Part shown: positions 15,549 to 24,342 of the stretch, in pieces
Layout: each line of letters starts with the position of its first letter
Numbering within the stretch: the stretch's first letter is position 1
Origin: Candidatus Latescibacterota bacterium
GTDB lineage: Bacteria > Latescibacterota > UBA2968 > GCA-2709665
Reading direction: 5' to 3'
DNA: 37,574 nt
Assembly: GCA_012270675.1 (NCBI GenBank)
Contig: JAAXHW010000010.1
Location: forward strand, 1-37,574
Notes under the pieces: model-generated
Databases searched by the model: none
Seen by the model: the letters and a program-made list of their open reading frames with translations, nothing else
What the model was told of the DNA's origin: nothing
Position numbers and translations under genes: made by a program

Positions 15549-16379
15549 ATGGGCAGGAACTTGCCTCTTCCGATTCAAATCGTCCTGGGAGGGTTTTTAT
15601 TATACCTCTCCTACTGCTGTCTGCTTTTCCTGCTGCAGCGGCAAATGGTGTTTCCCCGTGCACAGGCCGGGAAAGGGGTGGGAGCGCCCCCGGTTCCGGG
15701 CCTGGACGTGATCTGGCTGGACATGCCCTTCGGGAAGGTCGAAGCCTGGTTCCTCCCTCCCCAGTTGAAGGAAGAACCTGCGCCGGTGGTTATTTTTGCC
15801 CACGGCAATACGGAGTTAATCGACATCTGGCCCGGTAAGCTTCAGGGGTTCACGCGTCTGGGCATGGGCCTGCTGCTCGTCGAATATCCCGGCTACGGGC
15901 GCTCGGAGGGGTCGCCATCTCAACAGACCATTACCGAAACCTTCATCGCCGCATACGACACCCTTGTTGCTCGAAAGGACGTTGACCCGTCCCGAATCGT
16001 TCTGTTCGGACGTTCTCTGGGTGGGGGTGCCGTCTGCGCCCTTGCTGCCCGGCGGCCTTCTGCGGCGCTGATTTTGATGTCGACATTTACCAGCATCCGG
16101 GCGCTTGCCGTGCGGCGTCTGGTGCCCGGCTTCGTGGTTCTGGATGCTTTTGACAATCTCTCGGTCGTCAGTTCCTACGCCGGTCCGGTGCTCGTGGTCC
16201 ACGGAAAACGCGACGGCCTCATTCCCCACACCCATGGAGGGGCTCTGAGCCGGGCCGCCCCACAGGGCAGGCTGATCACCTACGAAGCCGGGCACAATAC
16301 CATGCCTCCCAGCTGGGACGTTTTCTGGCAAGATGTGGAAGCTTTTCTTCGCCACACCGGAATGATCCGCGCCGGGTGA
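15549..16379 (+). CDS. Membrane-anchored alpha/beta hydrolase
   Basis: About 276 residues. An N-terminal hydrophobic segment (LPIQIVLGGFLLYLSYCCLLFLL) is likely a membrane anchor. The alpha/beta-hydrolase core follows: oxyanion FAHGN, EYPGYGRSEG, nucleophile elbow GRSLGGG, acid in GKRDGLIPH and the final AGHNTMPP histidine. This order matches the BEM46/ABHD17-like serine hydrolases of unknown substrate. The frame is open back to 15381, but the promoter at 15451-15479 places the transcript start after that. ATG 15549 (CAGG about ten bases upstream) is used; ATG 15513 is an alternative. The next gene starts 30 bp downstream and may be co-transcribed. Confidence 0.8.
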   Translation: MGRNLPLPIQIVLGGFLLYLSYCCLLFLLQRQMVFPRAQAGKGVGAPPVPGLDVIWLDMPFGKVEAWFLPPQLKEEPAPVVIFAHGNTELIDIWPGKLQGFTRLGMGLLLVEYPGYGRSEGSPSQQTITETFIAAYDTLVARKDVDPSRIVLFGRSLGGGAVCALAARRPSAALILMSTFTSIRALAVRRLVPGFVVLDAFDNLSVVSSYAGPVLVVHGKRDGLIPHTHGGALSRAAPQGRLITYEAGHNTMPPSWDVFWQDVEAFLRHTGMIRAG

Positions 16380-16409
16380 AGCATATTCTGCAGGCAAAGA
16401 GTGGAGACC

Positions 16410-18005
16410 ATGCGATGCGCGTGCAGGTTCCGGATGGGTATGGTGGGCCTGCTCTTGTTGATAGGACAGCCTGAAGCGAGGGAGCGGGTGAACCCCTTGT
16501 CCGGTCCGGAAAGCGCCATGTCAGCACAGCACCCTCCGGCCATCCCCTTTGAGGGACCCAAAAGTACCGACTGGTACGCAGTTTTTGTAACGTGGGATCA
16601 AGCATACGGAGACAATTATCTGGATGGCCGCGACGGAGGAACGTTCGCCTGGGGCCCTTCGGGCTATGTCCAGAGGATGTACCTGAACCTCTACCGGACC
16701 TTCAAAGAAACGGTCTGGCTGGACAAACTGGTCAAACAGATAGATCGCATTCTAAAAGCCCGCTCGGACGTGCCACCCTATGAAGTCTACGATCCCCGAT
16801 ACGTGGACGGCTACAGAGGCTGGGGACAGGACCGATACAGCCAGTACAAGCCCGAATATACCGAATGGTTCTGCGACGATGGGTTGATCATCAGCCCGAT
16901 GCTGGCATTTGTGGAGCTGGTCTGGGACGACCCGTCTTTGCACGCGGCCTACAGGGCCAAAGCGGATGACTGCCTCCGCATTGTGGAAGAGGACGTGATT
17001 GCCAAGTGGTACGCCAACTGGGCGCCGGACCCGGGGTGGACCGAAGAGGACAACAGCCGCTATCGCGAGGATCGGGGGTACCACGTCTACGAATGGTCCG
17101 GGTGGAAGAACCAGCCGCTGAATATGTACCTGTCGTTCACGGATGCGCTGGTGACGCTCCGTCGCCTTTCCAGGTCGCCGTATTACAGGCCGTATCAAGA
17201 GGCGTTTGTGCCGTTTTACGCGGCCCAGAGCGAGCAGATGATGCGGTTCTTCCACGATCAGATGCAGTACGATGCGGAAGTGGACGCTTATACCTGGAAA
17301 TACGGTCCCAACAGCTGCTGGCCCGACCTGGTGGAGGACGTGGGGCATGGCTTTATCGATATTCAGGCGGCGCTGCAGGGGGTGCAAAGCGGCCTGAGTT
17401 TCACCGAGAAGGATCTTGAGCGGATGGCCAGTACCTTCGTTCACAAGGTCTGGAACGGGAGTCTCAAGCAGCCGGTGTTCAGTTACTATGTAGACGGCAT
17501 TCCCAGCGAGTTCGATGCGGACCGGGGCAGCTGGGGGTGGGGGTTTCTCTACCTGGCCGGGTACGACTACCGGATCTGGGAAGCGATGGCCGCGTACTTC
17601 GAAAAGGAGGTTTCGATTCAGGACCAGTCGGCCTATATTGCCGTTACGGCCGCGATGCTGGGAATTGCGACGCAGGCGCACGACAGGTGGGCGCCTGGCG
17701 CTCCGATGCACCCCGAAGTCGTTTGCAGCGGACAGGATCTGCGGATTTCGTGGCGGCCTCCGGAAACGGATGCCGACGGCACGGCGCTTACGGGGCTGAA
17801 AGGGTATATCGTGTACCGCGCACCCGGGCCGGAAGGGCCGTTCGACCGCCTGAACGAGGCCCCGCTGGACACAACGCGGTATGTGGATCGGGGTGCGGCA
17901 TCCGAATCTTATTTTTACCGGATCACCGCCGTGGACTATCGGCGACCTCCGAATGAGGGGGCACCCTCTACGACGGTCTCTGTACGTTCGGGAGGGACCG
18001 ATTGA
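16410..18005 (+). CDS. Uncharacterised helical-toroid-like protein with C-terminal fibronectin III-like domain
   Basis: The 531-residue protein matches no enzyme family I can name with confidence. The N-terminus (MRCACRFRMGMVGLLLLIG) looks like a short signal or anchor sequence. Residues about 50-420 are rich in Trp/Tyr and alternating helices, with clusters such as DGGTFAWGPSGYVQ, YTEWFCDDGLI, SYYVDGIPSEFD and RGSWGWGFLYLAGYD, which suggest an (alpha/alpha)-barrel of the glycan-active type. From about residue 432 a fibronectin type III-like module follows (LRISWRPP...GLKGYIVYRA...YFYRITAVD). A secreted carbohydrate-active or glycan-binding role is inference. ATG 16410 is used; GTG 16401 is equally open. 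It is followed after 24 bp by the MFS transporter. Confidence 0.65.
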   Translation: MRCACRFRMGMVGLLLLIGQPEARERVNPLSGPESAMSAQHPPAIPFEGPKSTDWYAVFVTWDQAYGDNYLDGRDGGTFAWGPSGYVQRMYLNLYRTFKETVWLDKLVKQIDRILKARSDVPPYEVYDPRYVDGYRGWGQDRYSQYKPEYTEWFCDDGLIISPMLAFVELVWDDPSLHAAYRAKADDCLRIVEEDVIAKWYANWAPDPGWTEEDNSRYREDRGYHVYEWSGWKNQPLNMYLSFTDALVTLRRLSRSPYYRPYQEAFVPFYAAQSEQMMRFFHDQMQYDAEVDAYTWKYGPNSCWPDLVEDVGHGFIDIQAALQGVQSGLSFTEKDLERMASTFVHKVWNGSLKQPVFSYYVDGIPSEFDADRGSWGWGFLYLAGYDYRIWEAMAAYFEKEVSIQDQSAYIAVTAAMLGIATQAHDRWAPGAPMHPEVVCSGQDLRISWRPPETDADGTALTGLKGYIVYRAPGPEGPFDRLNEAPLDTTRYVDRGAASESYFYRITAVDYRRPPNEGAPSTTVSVRSGGTD

Positions 18006-18029
18006 GCCGGCGCTCAACAGATTGAATCT

Positions 18030-19277
18030 ATGTCGACCGTGACCGTTTCGCAGTCTGTACAGAAGCGCATTACAGCGACGCTGTTTCTTTCTCAGAGCTT
18101 ATTCGGGGCGGCCATGATCGCCTCGTTCACTTTAATGGCGATTGTTGCCGCGCACCTGAGCGGAAGCGACAGTGCAGCCGGGGTGCCCCCCATGCTCACA
18201 ATGCTGGGGCGGTCGGCGGCCGCCTACCCGGTTGGCTGGCTCATGGACCGCGCGGGACGGCGGCCGGGCTTATCGCTTGGTTACATGCTGGCTATGCTGG
18301 GCGCTATGCTGAGCGTGGCGTCCATCATATCGGGCTCGTTTATGGGTTTTTGTGTCGGTTCGGTGCTGTTCGGGATGGGGCGCGGCGCCAGCGAACAGGC
18401 GCGTTTTGTCGCAGCCGAAGTCTATCTGCCCCACCGGCAGGCCAAAGTTATCGGCCTGATTGTTTTTGCCGGCGCGGTCGGCGCAATTGGCGGTCCTCTC
18501 CTGGTTGACCCTTCAGGCCGGCTTGCGGCGGCGTATGGTCTGCATGCCCATACCGGCCCCTATCTTGCAGCCACGGTATTCGCTGCGCTGTCCGCGGCCC
18601 TCACCTTTACACTGCTTCGCCCGGACCCGATGGCGGTCGGACGCAGACTGGTGGTGCAGGCCCGTGAGGCCGACTCTCCGGCCCGGTCCCTGCGCGTCAT
18701 CTTCGCCGGAGGGACCGTACGGCTGGCCGTTACCGCAATGGTCATCGGCCAGCTTGTCATGACCCTGATCATGGTGATCACACCCCTGCATATGGACCAC
18801 CACAGCCACAGCCTGAAAGCCATCTCCTGGGTGATTATGTCGCATACCCTGGGCATGTACGGCCTGTCCAGCCTCACCGGCTGGCTCACCGACCGTGCGG
18901 GCCGGGTGCCCATCATCGCCATGGGCTCGATCATGCTGGCCGTATCCAGCCTGTTGACGCCGGCTTCTGCGGATATGGCTTCGCTTGCCTTTGCGCTTTT
19001 CCTGCTGGGATTGGGCTGGAACTTCTGTTTTATTGCCGGCTCGTCCTTGCTCTCCAGCGCCCTGTCATCCAGCGAACGGGGACGAGCGCAGGGTGCCAAC
19101 GAAATGATGATCGCCCTGGCTGCCGGAACCGGAAGCCTGGGCACAGGCTTTGTCTTTGCCTGGGGTAATATCGTGGCGGTAAGCATCGTGGGCCTGGTCT
19201 TTTCACTGGCCCTTATTGGGGTCACCGTCTGGTTCGTCCAGGTGCGCCTGGGTGTAAGGAGCGAAAAATGTCCATAG
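18030..19277 (+). CDS. MFS transporter
   Basis: This 415-residue protein has about 12 membrane helices and a major-facilitator motif A (GWLMDRAGRRPG, residues 69-80) between helices 2 and 3, with its counterpart GWLTDRAGRVP in the second half. It ends with a short basic tail. The substrate is unknown; the mix of pore residues does not point to a particular family. Its 3' end overlaps the start of the M19 dipeptidase-like gene by 10 bp, so the two are very probably co-translated, and transport of a peptide-like or amidated product is a fair guess. The start ATG lies 24 bp after the preceding gene. Confidence 0.85.
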   Translation: MSTVTVSQSVQKRITATLFLSQSLFGAAMIASFTLMAIVAAHLSGSDSAAGVPPMLTMLGRSAAAYPVGWLMDRAGRRPGLSLGYMLAMLGAMLSVASIISGSFMGFCVGSVLFGMGRGASEQARFVAAEVYLPHRQAKVIGLIVFAGAVGAIGGPLLVDPSGRLAAAYGLHAHTGPYLAATVFAALSAALTFTLLRPDPMAVGRRLVVQAREADSPARSLRVIFAGGTVRLAVTAMVIGQLVMTLIMVITPLHMDHHSHSLKAISWVIMSHTLGMYGLSSLTGWLTDRAGRVPIIAMGSIMLAVSSLLTPASADMASLAFALFLLGLGWNFCFIAGSSLLSSALSSSERGRAQGANEMMIALAAGTGSLGTGFVFAWGNIVAVSIVGLVFSLALIGVTVWFVQVRLGVRSEKCP

Positions 19278-20269
19278 AAAACACGGTAAAACGACTTTAT
19301 GACGAGGCCATCGTCGTAGACGCCCTGAATGTGAGCAACTGGGAAAGCCCCGCTGTTTTCAAAAGCCTGCACGCGGGCGGGGTCACCGCCATCAATGCCA
19401 CAAGCGCAATCTGGGAAAACTACAGAGAGGGAATGGACAACATCGCCGCCTGGCTGCGCCGATTCAAAGCGTACCGCGACATTCTGACGCAGGTCAAGAC
19501 GGTGCAGGACATTCACCGGGCAAAAGCCGACCACAGGGTGGGCATCATTCTCGGATGGCAGAATGCCTCTCCCATCGAGAACGATCTGGACCGGCTGGCG
19601 CTGTTCTATGAGCTGGGCGTGCGCATCATTCAGATTACGTACAACGAGCGCAACCTGATCGGCAACGGCTGCTACGACCGGAGGGATGAGGGCCTCAGCA
19701 ACTTCGGGGTGGATGCCATCCGGGAAATGAACCGCCTGGGTATCCTCATCGACCTTTCCCACGTGGGAGACCGGACCACGCTGGACGCTGCGGAAGTGTC
19801 GGAAAAGCCGGTGGCCTGCACCCATGCAAACGCCCGTGCCTTTTTCGACCACGTGCGCAACAAAACGGACGAGGCGCTGAAGCTTATCACCGAAAAAGGG
19901 GGTATGATCGGCGCGAATGCCTTTCCCTCGTTCTTCCCCAATACCTTTGATACAACCCTGCAAGAATACGTAGACGCCATTGGGGACCTGGTGGAACGGG
20001 TGGGTATTGACCATGTGGGCATTGGAACCGACTACACGCAGGATCAACCCGCAGCCTTTTTCGACTGGCTCTTTGCCCAGCAGGGAACCAGGTATCAGGA
20101 ACGGCCGCTTGGATATCCGGATCCCCTGATCCATCCAAAAGGTATGGAAACCCCCGATAAATTCGTCAATATTGCAGGAGAACTGCTCGGACGTGGGTAC
20201 AGCGAGGCGGATGTGGCGAAGATTCTGGGAGGGAACTGGCTTCGGATTTTTGGAGAGGTCTGGGGGTGA
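19268..20269 (+). CDS. M19 (renal dipeptidase-like) family protein lacking N-terminal metal ligands
   Basis: The 333-residue TIM-barrel amidohydrolase belongs to the membrane-dipeptidase family M19: IDLSHVGDRTTLDA (H165), CTHANARA (H186), GIGTDYTQD (D255) and ILGGNWLRIFGEV at the end. The N-terminal HxD of the family, normally DGHNDxP, is DALNV (L20, V22), and the bridging Glu of EGG is replaced around L95 in IILGWQNASPIE. A binuclear zinc site as in human dipeptidase therefore cannot form. The QNA...PIE, YN.RN..GNGCY and GLSNFG motifs suggest a separate M19 subfamily. No signal peptide is present, so it is cytoplasmic. ATG 19268 has AAGGAGCGAAAA upstream, overlapping the MFS gene. It may hydrolyse a dipeptide-like or lactone substrate. 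Confidence 0.8.
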   Translation: MSIENTVKRLYDEAIVVDALNVSNWESPAVFKSLHAGGVTAINATSAIWENYREGMDNIAAWLRRFKAYRDILTQVKTVQDIHRAKADHRVGIILGWQNASPIENDLDRLALFYELGVRIIQITYNERNLIGNGCYDRRDEGLSNFGVDAIREMNRLGILIDLSHVGDRTTLDAAEVSEKPVACTHANARAFFDHVRNKTDEALKLITEKGGMIGANAFPSFFPNTFDTTLQEYVDAIGDLVERVGIDHVGIGTDYTQDQPAAFFDWLFAQQGTRYQERPLGYPDPLIHPKGMETPDKFVNIAGELLGRGYSEADVAKILGGNWLRIFGEVWG

Positions 20270-20329
20270 TCCGCCCTCTTCCGCACACGGGGGGACGGGG
20301 GTGGGGGCCTCTACAAGCAAGGAGATACG

Positions 20330-21970
20330 ATGAAATTACCCGGAAAAATCCATCCAGCAGTGATGGACACACGGCGTGATTTTTATAAAGGGAAGATGAG
20401 CCGGAGGGAGTTCCTGCGGTTTGCGACGCTTTTGGGGGTATCGGTTCCAGCGGCGCAGGTTCTGATCGGGTGCGGGGGAGAGGAGACACCGGTGGTTGAA
20501 AAGCAGGCGGCTGCTGTCCGGCGGGGGGGGACGCTGAAGGTCGGGTCTGCGGTCCAGCGGATCGACCACCCGGCCCGGATTTCGTGGGTGGAGGGGGCCA
20601 ACCAGCTGCGGCAGGTGGCGGAGTATTTGACCGAGACGGGACCGGATAACCTCACGCGTCCCTGGCTGTTGGAGCGGTGGGAGGCGGACGAGGAGATCAA
20701 GACCTGGACGCTTTATCTGCGCAGGGGGATCAGGTTTAACAATGGGGATGAATTGACTGCCGACGATGTGATTTTTAATTTCAACCAGTGGCTCAATCCG
20801 GATGTGGGCTCTTCGGTGCTGGGGCTGATGTCCTACCTCAACAGGAACAATGTTGAAAAAGTGGATGCGTATACGGTTCGCCTGCACTTGGACGCGCCGC
20901 AGATTGCGGTGCCGGAGCACCTGTTCCACTACCCGGCGTTGATTATGCACCGTGGCTTTGAGGGCGATTTTATCAAGCAGCCGATTGGCACCGGCCCGTT
21001 CAAGCTGGTGGAATACACGGAGACAGAGCGGGTCATCCTGGGGCGGCGGGAGGGATATTGGCGCACGGACGGTGCCGGAAATCCGCTTCCGTACCTGGAC
21101 GAATTGATCTATCTGGACCTGGAGCAGGACACGCGCGTTGCGGCGATGCAATCCGGACAGATTGATACGACTTTTCAGCCGCGCCCACCCGACTGGCTGG
21201 CCCTGAAAGATGTGCCGGGACTTACGATCCGCCCTGTGAGTACCGCCCAGACGTTCGTATTGCGCATGCGGGTGGACTTAGCGCCGTGGAACGACGCGCG
21301 CGTGCGCCAGGCGCTCAAACTCTGCCAGGACCGCAGAGAGATCTTGCGACTTGCTTATTTCGGACAGGGCGATCTGGGCATGGATGCCCACGTGGCGCCG
21401 GTTCACCCCGCGTATTGCGAAAGACCGATTCCCGAATATAACCCCGAAAAGGCCAGGGCGTTGCTGGCGGAGGCCGGCTATGCCGACGGTCTCAAGGTTA
21501 CGCTTACGACAAAAAACGATATGGCGGAACCTGAGATTGCCCAGGCCTTGAAGGAGATGGCTGCACCCGGTGGAATTGAGATCGAACTGGATATTGTGGA
21601 GCCGTCCAACTACTGGGAGCGCTGGACGGAGGTGGATCTGGGCATTACCACCTGGACCCACCGCCCGCTTGGTACCATGGTTCTGGCGTTGGCTTATACG
21701 GCCGACAAAGACGGCAACCCTGTACCCTGGAATGAAACCCGCTGGATTGACGCTGAGCTCAACGTCCTGCTGCGCGAGGCGGAGCGTACGCTCGATGTGG
21801 AGGCCCGACGGGGGGTGATGTGTCGGATCGAAGAGATTATGCAGGACCGGGGTCCCATCGGCATTTCGTTCTGGCGCAAGGTCTGGAATATCACGCGTTC
21901 CGAGTTCAAAAATGTGAGGGCGCACCCGACGAGTTACGATTTGTTTTACGATGTGTGGAAGGATGCTTGA
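20330..21970 (+). CDS. Family-5 ABC transporter substrate-binding lipoprotein (DppA/OppA-like)
   Basis: The 546-residue protein carries a twin-arginine-type signal (SRREFLRFATLLG, RR at 25-26) ending in a lipobox LIGC with C48, so it is likely a Tat-exported lipoprotein. The mature part is SBP_bac_5: GGTLKVG, TWTLYLRRGIRFNNGDELTADDVIF, the IGTGPFKLVEY motif, and EYNPEKARALLAEAGY. It binds oligopeptides, or in some lineages oligosaccharides or other solutes, and delivers them to the permeases encoded next. ATG 20330 has AAGGAG five bases upstream. ATG at residue 23 would give a more usual signal length and cannot be excluded. It is the first gene of the importer operon. Confidence 0.9.
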   Translation: MKLPGKIHPAVMDTRRDFYKGKMSRREFLRFATLLGVSVPAAQVLIGCGGEETPVVEKQAAAVRRGGTLKVGSAVQRIDHPARISWVEGANQLRQVAEYLTETGPDNLTRPWLLERWEADEEIKTWTLYLRRGIRFNNGDELTADDVIFNFNQWLNPDVGSSVLGLMSYLNRNNVEKVDAYTVRLHLDAPQIAVPEHLFHYPALIMHRGFEGDFIKQPIGTGPFKLVEYTETERVILGRREGYWRTDGAGNPLPYLDELIYLDLEQDTRVAAMQSGQIDTTFQPRPPDWLALKDVPGLTIRPVSTAQTFVLRMRVDLAPWNDARVRQALKLCQDRREILRLAYFGQGDLGMDAHVAPVHPAYCERPIPEYNPEKARALLAEAGYADGLKVTLTTKNDMAEPEIAQALKEMAAPGGIEIELDIVEPSNYWERWTEVDLGITTWTHRPLGTMVLALAYTADKDGNPVPWNETRWIDAELNVLLREAERTLDVEARRGVMCRIEEIMQDRGPIGISFWRKVWNITRSEFKNVRAHPTSYDLFYDVWKDA

Positions 21971-22005
21971 AGCGCGTGGCGAGTTCGCGGGTCTGAGGAG
22001 CGGAT

Positions 22006-23304
22006 ATGGCGCGTTTTCTGTTGCGAAGTCTGGTGTCTATGGCGGTGACGATGCTGCTGGTTTCGGCCGTGCTGTTTGTGCTTCTGGAGGCCGGCAGTGG
22101 GGATGTGACCATAAAGATTCTGGGGACGTTCGCAACGCCCGAGCAGAGGGCGTCGTACCGGGCACAGCTCGGGCTGGATCAGCCTTTGTGGCTGCGGTAT
22201 GTGACCTGGTTGGCCGGAAATGACTGGTGGGTGGACGACCGCATCGGCTTTCCGCTGCGCAGGGTGGCCAATTCGCAGACGGGAGAGTGGGAGTGGTGGA
22301 CAGAAGCAGGTGGACAGCTGACCCGCTGGAAGGTGGATGGAGACCGATTGACCGCCCTGCGTCGGCAGGCCGATGGGTCCACGCGTCCCGAGCCGACCGA
22401 CCATTTGTGGCGGACGGCCGGGGATGGGTCTGAATTCTTCTGGGGCGTGGATGCCGGGAACCGTGCGGTCAAATGGGTACGGGGCGCCGGGACCGAAGTC
22501 TGGGTTTTGACGCCGGCGGGGTTCCGGAAGAAAGGGGATGGCCCGCAGCAGTATATTCCGCTTCAGAAGGGGCTGCTGGGAGGCGATCCGGGACAGTCGC
22601 TGCGCACGGGGCGTCCGGTTGCGTCTACGATTTTTCCCCGGCTGCGGAATACGGCGATCCTGGCTGCCCTGGCATTTGTGTCGATTATGCCCCTGGCGCT
22701 TTTTCTGGGGATCGTGGCCGGGGTGTGTGCGGGCAGGCCGGTTGACCGCGCGCTGTCGATCGGAAGTTTGATTGCGACGGCCACTCCGGAGTTTGTGACC
22801 GGTATTTTTCTGATTCTGATCTTCGGGATCTGGCTCAAAGTACTGCCGGCGGTTTCGGTTTTCCTGAATAAGGACGCGGTTTTTGGAGATCCCAGGCTGC
22901 TGGTGCTTCCGGTGCTCACCCTGACGGCGGTCGAACTGGGCTATGTGATCCGGATGACCCGGGCGAGTATGATTGAGGTGATGAACAGTCCGTACATTCG
23001 GACGGCGGTTCTCAAGGGACTGTCGCTGGGGCGCGTGGTGCTGCGGCATGCGTTGCGCAATGCGTTGATTGCGCCGATTACGGTGATTATGTTGCACGTG
23101 AACTGGCTGATCGGGGGGCTGGTGGTGGTGGAGGCGGTGTTTGGATATCCAGGGCTGGGTCTCTACATTTATGATTCTGCGCTGTTTGGAGATTTTAACG
23201 CGGTGGAAGCAGCGGCGATGCTGCTGGTGATGATCGCTGTTGTGACGCGGCTGATCGGGGATCTGGCCTATACGTACCTGAATCCGAGGATCCGGTTTAC
23301 GTAA
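22006..23304 (+). CDS. DppB-type ABC permease with a large periplasmic insertion
   Basis: At 432 residues it is about 110 longer than usual DppB/OppB (310-340). Helix 1 and the family's QLGLDQPLWLRYVTWL are followed by an insertion of about 118 residues (72-190) rich in Trp and charged residues. The conserved GDPGQSLRTGRPV and the five remaining helices come next. The EAA loop is AVLKGLSLGRVVLRHALRNALI, where the ATPase docks. The insertion sits between helices 1 and 2, on the periplasmic side by known topology, and could contact the binding protein or substrate. ATG 22006 has GAGGAG upstream. It follows the binding protein by 35 bp and precedes the second permease by 12 bp. Confidence 0.9.
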   Translation: MARFLLRSLVSMAVTMLLVSAVLFVLLEAGSGDVTIKILGTFATPEQRASYRAQLGLDQPLWLRYVTWLAGNDWWVDDRIGFPLRRVANSQTGEWEWWTEAGGQLTRWKVDGDRLTALRRQADGSTRPEPTDHLWRTAGDGSEFFWGVDAGNRAVKWVRGAGTEVWVLTPAGFRKKGDGPQQYIPLQKGLLGGDPGQSLRTGRPVASTIFPRLRNTAILAALAFVSIMPLALFLGIVAGVCAGRPVDRALSIGSLIATATPEFVTGIFLILIFGIWLKVLPAVSVFLNKDAVFGDPRLLVLPVLTLTAVELGYVIRMTRASMIEVMNSPYIRTAVLKGLSLGRVVLRHALRNALIAPITVIMLHVNWLIGGLVVVEAVFGYPGLGLYIYDSALFGDFNAVEAAAMLLVMIAVVTRLIGDLAYTYLNPRIRFT

Positions 23305-23316
23305 AGGCAACCACAG

Positions 23317-24276
23317 ATGAACACGGGTGAATCTGAACGCTTACGGAGGTTACCCATCGCTGTTGCACAGTCCACTGTTGCAGAGGCGAAGCGGCCGTCG
23401 CGCTTCGGGCGGTTGCGGGAGCAGGTGTCGGTTGTTTTGGAATCGCGCATCGGCACCGTGGGGCTTGTGGTTGTGCTGTTGTGGTTCGGGACGGGCCTTT
23501 TGTCGCTTTTCTGGACGCCGTATAAGTCCACGGCGACCGATTTTGTGCAGAATATGAGGCCTACGCTGGCGCATCCGCTGGGCACGGACCACTTAGGGCG
23601 CGATTTGCTGTCGCGCCTGATGGCAGGTACGCAGGTGATCCTCATCAAGACACGGCTTCCCGGGGGCACGGTTCTGCCGGGGGGGGTGGCGCTGTGGGGG
23701 GTGATCGGGTCGCTGGCCTTCGGGACGTTTCTGGGGCTCAATGCAGGGTACCGGGGAGGGTGGATTGATCAGGTCCTTATGCAGGTGTTGGATGCGCTGA
23801 TCGCGTTTCCCCGGATTGTGCTCTACCTGATTGTGATCGCGGCCTTGGGTCAGGGCGACCCGGTGGTGATCCTGGCGATTACGCTGACGGGGACACCGGG
23901 CATCGCACGGCTGGTACGGGGGATGACCCTGGATATCAAGAGTCGGGATTATGTTCAGGCCGCCCGGACGCGCGGGGAGCGGTCGTGGTACATTATGTAC
24001 AGGGAGATCCTGCCAAACATAAGGACTCCGCTTATCGTGGATGCGACGCTGCGGATGGGGTACGCGATTTTTACGATCGGCACGCTGGGGTTCCTGGGCA
24101 TCGGCCTGCCTCCGCCCGATCCGGACTGGGGGAATATGGTGAACGAGGCCCGCAGGTTTATCTTTGCCCATCCGCTGGCCGTGGTGTGGCCGGCCGCGGC
24201 GATTTCGTCGCTGGTGGTGGGGTTGAATCTGTTTGCGGACGGGCTGCAGGAGGGGATGGTGCGCTACCAGCGTTAG
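23317..24276 (+). CDS. DppC-type ABC permease
   Basis: This 319-residue inner-membrane permease has the N-terminal helix, the conserved HPLGTDHLGRDLLSRLMAGTQ motif of DppC/OppC, and an EAA loop ARTRGERSWYIMYREILPNI before the last helices (GYAIFTIGTLGFLGIGLPPPDPDWG). It pairs with the upstream permease to form the membrane channel. ATG 23317 has AAAGG nine bases upstream. The bases around this start (CCACAGATGAACACGGG) resemble a short sequence often found in bacterial intergenic repeats, so the first dozen residues may be a late addition. The ATPase gene follows after 66 bp that contain a copy of the 36-bp repeat. Confidence 0.9.
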   Translation: MNTGESERLRRLPIAVAQSTVAEAKRPSRFGRLREQVSVVLESRIGTVGLVVVLLWFGTGLLSLFWTPYKSTATDFVQNMRPTLAHPLGTDHLGRDLLSRLMAGTQVILIKTRLPGGTVLPGGVALWGVIGSLAFGTFLGLNAGYRGGWIDQVLMQVLDALIAFPRIVLYLIVIAALGQGDPVVILAITLTGTPGIARLVRGMTLDIKSRDYVQAARTRGERSWYIMYREILPNIRTPLIVDATLRMGYAIFTIGTLGFLGIGLPPPDPDWGNMVNEARRFIFAHPLAVVWPAAAISSLVVGLNLFADGLQEGMVRYQR

Positions 24277-24284
24277 AAGCTGCG

Positions 24285-24320
24285 CGGAAAAGCCCCTTCC
24301 CCCCGCAGCGAAGGTGGAGG
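24285..24320 (+). repeat. 36-bp dispersed repeat, copy 2
   Basis: This copy matches 8011-8046 at 35 of 36 positions, in the same orientation. Here it sits inside the importer operon, between the second permease and the ATPase gene, ending about ten bases before the ATPase's AAGGAG ribosome binding site. A CCTTC/GAAGG stem could form in the transcript between the two genes. Confidence 0.75.
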
Positions 24321-24342
24321 AGGCGAAAAAGGAGCGTTTCTT

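Noticed and set aside
8011-24320. CRISPR interpretation of the 36-bp repeat pair
   Set aside because: The two copies are 16 kb apart, single, with no regular spacers and no cas genes.
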